DNA of 19,858 bases from assembly GCA_031406575.1 (NCBI GenBank), contig JANOHP010000101.1:1-19858 (forward strand), written 5' to 3'. This document shows positions 15,316 to 19,858 of the stretch, piece after piece. Below the pieces are notes generated by a model, which was not told the DNA's origin, did no database searches, and saw only the letters and a program-made list of their open reading frames with translations. Source of the DNA: Ga0077555 sp031406575 (lineage in GTDB: Bacteria > Pseudomonadota > Alphaproteobacteria > Rhizobiales > Hyphomicrobiaceae). Position 1 is the stretch's first letter. Each line of letters starts with the position of its first letter. The translations under genes were made by a program, and so were the position numbers.

Positions 15316-15762
15316 ATGCAACTCAAAAAATCAGCCGCCGTCGGCATTCTTCTCGTCTGCGGTGTATCGATGGCGAGCCTCGCGCAAGCGTCCGGCCTGC
15401 CGCAGTCCACCGCGCCGGTCGGCGCGAAGGCCTATATCGTCAATCTCAAAGACGGCGATAAGGTCAAGAGCCCCTTCAAAGTCGTTTTCGGCCTCACGGG
15501 GATGGGGATTGCCCCTGCTGGCGTCGAGAAAGAGGACACCGGCCACCACCATTTGCTCATCAACAATTCGCTGGAAGGTCCCGCGTTGCTGGCGAACATT
15601 CCAGCCGACGACAAACACGTGCACTTCGGCAAGGGCCAAACCGAGGCAATGGTCCAGCTTCCACCGGGCCGCCACGTGCTGCAATTGGTGCTGGGTGATC
15701 ACAATCACATCCCGCACGTTCCGCCCATCGTCTCCGAGAAAATCACGGTAATGGTCGAATAA
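15316..15762 (+). CDS. Exported DUF4399 protein, His-rich
   Basis: The 148-residue protein has a signal peptide MQLKKSAAVGILLVCGVSMA, then SLAQASG, with cleavage near residue 25. The mature part is one DUF4399 domain: KDGDKVKSPFKVVFGLTGMG, then TGHHHLLI (His77-79), DDKHVHFGKGQTE (His101, His103) and LPPGRHVLQLVLGDHNHIPH (His120, 129, 131, 134). The start at 15316 is used because GGGAG lies at 15303-15307; a GTG at 15307 overlaps that site. The biochemical function of the family is not established. The conserved His clusters suggest metal binding, which is inference. It lies 117 nt after the RTX peroxidase on the same strand and could be co-transcribed with it. Confidence 0.85.
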   Translation: MQLKKSAAVGILLVCGVSMASLAQASGLPQSTAPVGAKAYIVNLKDGDKVKSPFKVVFGLTGMGIAPAGVEKEDTGHHHLLINNSLEGPALLANIPADDKHVHFGKGQTEAMVQLPPGRHVLQLVLGDHNHIPHVPPIVSEKITVMVE

Positions 15763-16006
15763 GGGGATTCTACCGCTGGCATCACACCCGCACCGCGATG
15801 GAGGCGGTGGGCGGAGGCCGCAATCGTGTCGGTCCCGACGTGCGTCGATGTCTCGGCGACCGGGCTTTGCCTCGATAGCAGGGTCTCCATGCCTCGCGTG
15901 AAGCGCAAGGTTCTGACCGCTCTCGGCCTGCGGACGTGATTGACTCTCTCTGGATTGTCTTTCACTTTCGGCTCGGTCGATATCAGCTTCGGATCATACG
16001 CTCACC
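15763..16006. other. Intergenic stretch with no clear feature
   Basis: These 244 bp between the DUF4399 gene and the CinA-like fusion hold no recognisable RNA gene or convincing terminator. The frame at 15889-15939 encodes only 16 residues (MPRVKRKVLTALGLRT) and is not called. A TTGACT hexamer near 15941 could be a -35 for the downstream gene, but no good -10 follows. Confidence 0.4.
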
Positions 16007-17176
16007 ATGACACCGGCGGACTCTGCGTGGCATCAGTTGATCTCTGCGGTGCACGCCTCCGGTCGTAAGGCCGGTCTCGCGATCACCGGGGGCGGCAGCG
16101 GCGCGATCGGCGAGTTGCTCCGTGTTCCCGGCGGGTCACGGCTGCTGGTCGAAGCGCAAGTTCCCTATGACACGCAAGCGCTCGAGGCTTTTTTGGGCTT
16201 TGCACCCGCGCAGGCCTCCAGTGCCGACACGGCGCTGGCCATGGCGCACAGCATGAAGGCGCGCACCAGCCGGCTGCTGCCGGCGGGCACCGACGTCGTC
16301 GGCCTGGGTGCTACGGCAGCGCTGGTGAGCGATCGACCCCGCAAGGGCGAACATCGCTTCCACATCGCCGTCGCCACGTCGGTTCGCGTTGCACACTGCA
16401 CAGGCGTGATGGCCAAGGGTCGACGCGATCGCGCTGCGGAAGAGGACGTGGTTGCGCGCGCAATCGTGTTATGGCTCGCCCACGCCTGCGGAATTGCGGC
16501 GCCGTCGCCTCGCAGCCTGCTCGACGCCGATGAGCACTACGCGGAGACGATCTCCGACGCGGTCGATAGCATCGATCAGCTCGTCGCAGGCGCCCTGCAC
16601 CGAGTGACGGCGCAGCCCGATGGTCAGCTGATGCAGTCCGCGCCACAGCCGACAATTCTGCTACCGGGATCGTTCAACCCCGTACATAGAGGACATCTTC
16701 TGTTGGCTCAGGTTGCCGAAGACATCAGGCAACTACCTTTGGCATTCGAAATTTCTGTCACCAACGTCGACAAGCCACCGCTGCACTCGCAAACGGTGAG
16801 ACACCGCCTCACACAGTTCGCCTGGAAGTCACCCGTCGAACTCACGCGCGCGCCCACATTCGTGGAGAAGGTGCGGCTCTTCCCGAAAACGACGTTCGTG
16901 ATCGGGGCCGACACGGCCGAGCGACTGTTCGCGCCGAAATACTATGGCAATGATGAAGATCGCATGCACGTCGCCCTCGAGGAAATCGCCAATTCCGGGG
17001 CGAGTTTCCTGATGGCTGCGCGCGTCGATGCTGCCGGCCGCATCCGTGAATTACGCGACATTGACGTGCCGCGACGCTATGCGGACCTCTTCGTGGAAAT
17101 TCCCGTCCACCGGTTCCGGTTCGATACCTCGTCATCGGAACTTCGCGCGCGCGGACGTCGCCTCGATCGTCCCTGA
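16007..17176 (+). CDS. CinA/PncC-like domain fused to a NadD-like nucleotidyltransferase
   Basis: The protein has 389 residues. The N-terminal half (about 1-195) resembles the CinA C-terminal (PncC, nicotinamide-nucleotide amidase) fold: GLAITGGGSGAIGELLRVPG (residues 23-42), VEAQVPYD, GATAALVSDRPRKGEHRFHI. The classical AESCTGG active-site motif is replaced by the ITGGGSGA variant (residues 26-33). The C-terminal half (about 215-389) is an HxGH nucleotidyltransferase: LPGSFNPVHRGHLL with His227 and His230, FVIGADTAERLF, and a SSSELR motif (375-380) matching the family's ISxTxxR. Family knowledge: PncC converts NMN to nicotinate mononucleotide and NadD adenylates that product. The fusion could channel both steps of NAD salvage; this is inference. 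The ribosome-binding site is weak. It converges with cysG, 42 nt away. Confidence 0.8.
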   Translation: MTPADSAWHQLISAVHASGRKAGLAITGGGSGAIGELLRVPGGSRLLVEAQVPYDTQALEAFLGFAPAQASSADTALAMAHSMKARTSRLLPAGTDVVGLGATAALVSDRPRKGEHRFHIAVATSVRVAHCTGVMAKGRRDRAAEEDVVARAIVLWLAHACGIAAPSPRSLLDADEHYAETISDAVDSIDQLVAGALHRVTAQPDGQLMQSAPQPTILLPGSFNPVHRGHLLLAQVAEDIRQLPLAFEISVTNVDKPPLHSQTVRHRLTQFAWKSPVELTRAPTFVEKVRLFPKTTFVIGADTAERLFAPKYYGNDEDRMHVALEEIANSGASFLMAARVDAAGRIRELRDIDVPRRYADLFVEIPVHRFRFDTSSSELRARGRRLDRP

Positions 17177-17218
17177 CGAGGCACCTTCGCAGGGGGACGC
17201 CGCCCGTTGCTGTGCGTC

Positions 17219-18706
17219 TCACCCAGCGGTTGCGAGCATGTGTTGTCGCGCTGTGCGGCCTGCAGCTGCGGCGGACCCTCGTATCTCAGCACCTGCCAGT
17301 GCGCGCCCGATGGCGATCAGGACCGGCAAGTCTCCCGGCGGGCACGCCCGCGTCGACATGTCGATGAGTTGGCCAACCCAGCGCTGCTCGTCGCGTCGTC
17401 CGACGCCGACAGCAACGACGACGGGTGTCGACGGGGCTAGGCCGTGCGCGATCAACTGTAGGGCAATGTCAGGTGCCGTTCGGCCGCCCATGTAGAAGAC
17501 GAGCGTGGTTGCTGGATCAGCGAGACCGCGCCAATCGAGGTCGGTTGGCAACTCACCCCGTCGCGAATGGCCCGTGACGAAGCGCACCGACTGAGCGAAA
17601 TCGCGATGCGTGAGCGACACGCCCAGCGTCGAGGCGAGGGCGAGGCCTGCAGTGATGCCAGGCACGACGGAAACAGCAATGCCGGCAGCCTCGAGCTCGG
17701 CAATCTCTTCGCCCGCCCGGCCGAAGATCATCGGGTCGCCCGACTTCAGACGGACGACATGGCGACCGTCTTGCGCGTAGCGGATCATCAACGCGTTGAT
17801 GTCGTCCTGCGCGCAGCTTGCGCGCTGACCTCGTTTGCCGACGGCAATGCGCTTTGCTTCGCGGCGGGCGAGTTCCAGAACATCGGGGCAGACAAGATCA
17901 TCGTAGAGAACGATGTCGGCGGACTGGAGCGCGCGAACAGCCTTCAGGGTGAGCAATTCAGCGTCACCTGGACCCGCGCCCACCAATGTAACGCGACCAG
18001 CGGATAGCGCTGCAGTGGCTACGATGGTCGAGACGAGATCATTGCAGAACGCCCCCACATTGGCAGGCGGCGCGGACCTGAACGCGCGCTCGGCGAAGGC
18101 GTCCCAGAAGGCGCGACGCAACCGGCCGGTTGTCAAGCGTTCTGCAACGGTATCGCGGACATCTTTCGCAAGCTGCCCCCAGGTGGCCAATGATGCGGGA
18201 AGGATCGCGTCGATGCGGCGGCGGATCGCTTGGCCGAGAACCGGTGCGCCACCGTCAGTCGATATGGCAATCACGACCGGCGATCGATTGACGATGGCGC
18301 CGAACTGAAATTGGCAGAACGCAGGCTTGTCGATCACGTTTACCGGAGCACCCGCCGCGATGGCCGCCTCGTAAAACGCGCGCGCTTCCGGCTCGTCTGC
18401 AGCGTCGGCGATCGCAATGGCGGCGCCAACGAGATCGCCGGCGCGCCACGCCCGTGCGTGATGCGTGAGCGATCCGGACGCCGCGCCGCGCGCGAGCAGG
18501 TTCTGCATTTCCGGAGCTGGTTCGGCAGCGTAAATCTCGACTGCGGCTCCTGCTGCCGCCAGCAACTCGGCCTTCCACGCGGCAGGCGCCTTTCCACCCG
18601 CGATGACGGCGCGCTTGCCGGCAAGGTCCAAAAATATAGGCAGTTTGGCCAGCGCATCGATGCGCGCGGACGCCGCCTCAGACGGCCTGCGGTACGCGGA
18701 CAGCAT
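17219..18706 (-). CDS. cysG: Siroheme synthase (precorrin-2 dehydrogenase/ferrochelatase plus uroporphyrinogen-III C-methyltransferase)
   Basis: The 495-residue protein has the two-part CysG layout. The N-terminal part (about 20-235) starts with PIFLDLAGKRAVIAGGKAPA, the NAD-binding fold of the dehydrogenase/ferrochelatase, and contains DKPAFCQFQFGAIVNRSPVV. The C-terminal SUMT part (about 239-480) has GRVTLVGAGPGDAELLTLKA, LYDDLV, VRLKSGDPMIFGRAGEE and VVPGITAG, the SAM and tetrapyrrole sites. It turns uroporphyrinogen III into siroheme, the cofactor of assimilatory nitrite and sulfite reductases. The ATG at 18706 lies 29 nt inside the end of nasA, so translation is probably coupled and the gene serves nitrate assimilation. 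It is slightly longer than enterobacterial CysG (457 residues), with an extra Ala-rich C-terminal tail. Confidence 0.96.
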   Translation of the reverse strand: MLSAYRRPSEAASARIDALAKLPIFLDLAGKRAVIAGGKAPAAWKAELLAAAGAAVEIYAAEPAPEMQNLLARGAASGSLTHHARAWRAGDLVGAAIAIADAADEPEARAFYEAAIAAGAPVNVIDKPAFCQFQFGAIVNRSPVVIAISTDGGAPVLGQAIRRRIDAILPASLATWGQLAKDVRDTVAERLTTGRLRRAFWDAFAERAFRSAPPANVGAFCNDLVSTIVATAALSAGRVTLVGAGPGDAELLTLKAVRALQSADIVLYDDLVCPDVLELARREAKRIAVGKRGQRASCAQDDINALMIRYAQDGRHVVRLKSGDPMIFGRAGEEIAELEAAGIAVSVVPGITAGLALASTLGVSLTHRDFAQSVRFVTGHSRRGELPTDLDWRGLADPATTLVFYMGGRTAPDIALQLIAHGLAPSTPVVVAVGVGRRDEQRWVGQLIDMSTRACPPGDLPVLIAIGRALAGAEIRGSAAAAGRTARQHMLATAG

Positions 18707-19858
18707 TGATCAGCCTCCCTATCTCGGCGCGGCACGAACCGCAATTTGTGCCAGCCTTCAACGCCACTCCGACATCGGCAATGCTATTGCTGCCCTCGCG
18801 CGCCGCATCGCTGATCTGAGTGGCGCCGACTTCGAAGCATGAGCACACGATCGCGCCCTTGTCTTTCTCGGCGGCCCCGCCACGTCCCGCCAGCAGGGCA
18901 ATGCGCGACCGCGCGTCGGGGAACTCGGCCCCGAGTTTTTCGACCAGCCAGCTACGAGAGACAGCGACAGGATCGCGTGCGATGAAGAGTGCAGCGACGA
19001 GGCGCCCCTGCTCGAACGCAGCAAACCGATGACCCCCGTTTGCCACATCGCGGTAGGCGAGCATATCCGTGTCGTCGTCGAGGATCAGCATCTCGTGCGC
19101 TGCAGTTGGCCAGTCGGCAGGGGTGTTGAGATCGGCCAGTTCGACGCGCCAACCACCGGCTGCGCGCGCAAGAGCCCAATAGGCACTCGATAGGCGTTCC
19201 GGTTTTTCGCGCATGACCGCGAAGCCGTACCAAGCCGCATCGAAGGCGGCGATGGCAACGGGCGTCGCTTTCAACTCCGGCTGACCCGAGACGGGATCGA
19301 CGTCTCCCGCGATGAGCGCATCGATCCGGCCCGTGGCGGACATGCGGTCGGTCCAATGGATCGGCGCGAACACCGAACCGCGACGTTGGCGATCGGTGAC
19401 GACAACGCGCAACACGGCGCGGCCGCGCGGGCTCGTCACCTCGGCGAGACCCGCTGGCGCGAGACCATAGCGCCGCGCATCGACGGGATGCACCTCGATA
19501 AAAGGCTCGGCGATGTGGCTCATGAGGCGTGGCGTTCGCGCCGTTCGCGTCATCGTGTGCCATTGGTCGCGGATACGACCGGTGTTGAGGACGAGGGGGT
19601 ACGCCGAAGTCGTTTTTTCAGCCGTACCGCGAAAGGGAGTGGGGATGAACCGCGCGCGCGCGTCACTCGTGAAGAACTGGCCGTCGGCGAACAGACGCGC
19701 GCGCTGGCGGGGCCATTGACGAGGCGTAAGCGCGTCATAGGCGGCTGGCGACAAGTCCGCGACGTCCGAAAGATCGAGATCGCGGGATCCGTCGTTTTCC
19801 ATCGCCGTGAGGCGCGCATATTTGGCAAAGATGTCCGCTGGCGTTTCCCAGGCGAACC
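18678..19858 (-). CDS. nasA: Assimilatory nitrate reductase, C-terminal part (molybdopterin enzyme with BFD-type [2Fe-2S] domain)
   Basis: The 392 visible residues are the C-terminal portion; the frame is open to the window edge (first full codon at 19856, FAWETPADIFAKYARLTAME). PLVLNTGRIRDQWHTMTRT and HPVDARRYGLAPAGLAEVTS are the molybdopterin dinucleotide-binding domain of NasA/NapA-type reductases, and SVFAPIHWTD continues it. A variable region follows, and the last 60 residues are a BFD-like [2Fe-2S] domain with IVCSCFEVG and GTNCGSCRAEI (CxC plus CxxC). This extra domain is characteristic of cytoplasmic assimilatory NasA and not of periplasmic NapA. The enzyme reduces nitrate to nitrite. 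Catalytic residues and the N-terminal [4Fe-4S] site lie outside the window. It overlaps cysG by 29 nt. Confidence 0.93.
   Translation of the reverse strand, partial: FAWETPADIFAKYARLTAMENDGSRDLDLSDVADLSPAAYDALTPRQWPRQRARLFADGQFFTSDARARFIPTPFRGTAEKTTSAYPLVLNTGRIRDQWHTMTRTARTPRLMSHIAEPFIEVHPVDARRYGLAPAGLAEVTSPRGRAVLRVVVTDRQRRGSVFAPIHWTDRMSATGRIDALIAGDVDPVSGQPELKATPVAIAAFDAAWYGFAVMREKPERLSSAYWALARAAGGWRVELADLNTPADWPTAAHEMLILDDDTDMLAYRDVANGGHRFAAFEQGRLVAALFIARDPVAVSRSWLVEKLGAEFPDARSRIALLAGRGGAAEKDKGAIVCSCFEVGATQISDAAREGSNSIADVGVALKAGTNCGSCRAEIGRLINAVRVPQAV

Noticed and set aside
15889..15939. 16-codon ORF (MPRVKRKVLTALGLRT)
   Set aside because: It is too short, with no family match and no supporting context; a chance frame is most likely.

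Overview
This is a GC-rich chromosomal window, probably from an alphaproteobacterium and perhaps Hyphomicrobiales. That placement rests on gene styles only: a Tat-like ABC binding-protein fragment, separate cysD/cysN, a nasA-cysG pair, RTX proteins and frequent start/stop overlaps. No rRNA, tRNA, CRISPR array or insertion sequence is visible.

Left part (1-6519, mostly + strand). A 5'-truncated minus-strand fragment of a branched-chain-amino-acid-type binding protein abuts an AT-rich stretch. That stretch holds a perfect 15-bp Fur-like palindrome and two TATAAT boxes. Next comes a membrane-anchored ferredoxin/flavin oxidoreductase whose thioredoxin-reductase-like domain looks circularly permuted. 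It overlaps an exported Sel1/ankyrin-repeat protein. After a leader with three short dyads come cysD and cysN (ATP sulfurylase; no APS kinase is fused) and a TauE/SafE permease, which together form a sulfate-activation and sulfur-anion transport unit.

Middle part (6520-15762, + strand). An overlapping two-component pair (histidine kinase with only a short two-helix membrane anchor, then a NarL-type regulator) is followed, across 306 bp with direct repeats and a TATAAT box, by the dominant gene of the window. This gene encodes a protein of about 2176 residues with an animal-type (peroxidase-cyclooxygenase superfamily) heme peroxidase domain. Behind that domain lie several RTX calcium-binding blocks, a cadherin-like and an Ig-like domain, and a type I secretion-like C-terminus. 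Its architecture resembles MopA, the Mn(II)-oxidising peroxidase, and the bacterial peroxicins. An alanine-rich insert of about 90 residues interrupts the catalytic domain. A small exported His-rich DUF4399 protein follows. Regulator, secreted peroxidase and periplasmic protein may form one extracellular oxidation module; this is inferred from proximity only.

Right part (15763-19858). A + strand fusion joins a CinA/PncC-like domain to a NadD-like nucleotidyltransferase and is plausibly an NAD salvage enzyme. It converges on a minus-strand nitrate-assimilation pair: nasA (C-terminal part, running off the window, with a BFD-type [2Fe-2S] domain) overlapping cysG (siroheme synthase). Siroheme serves both nitrite and sulfite reductases, so it links the two assimilatory ends of the window.
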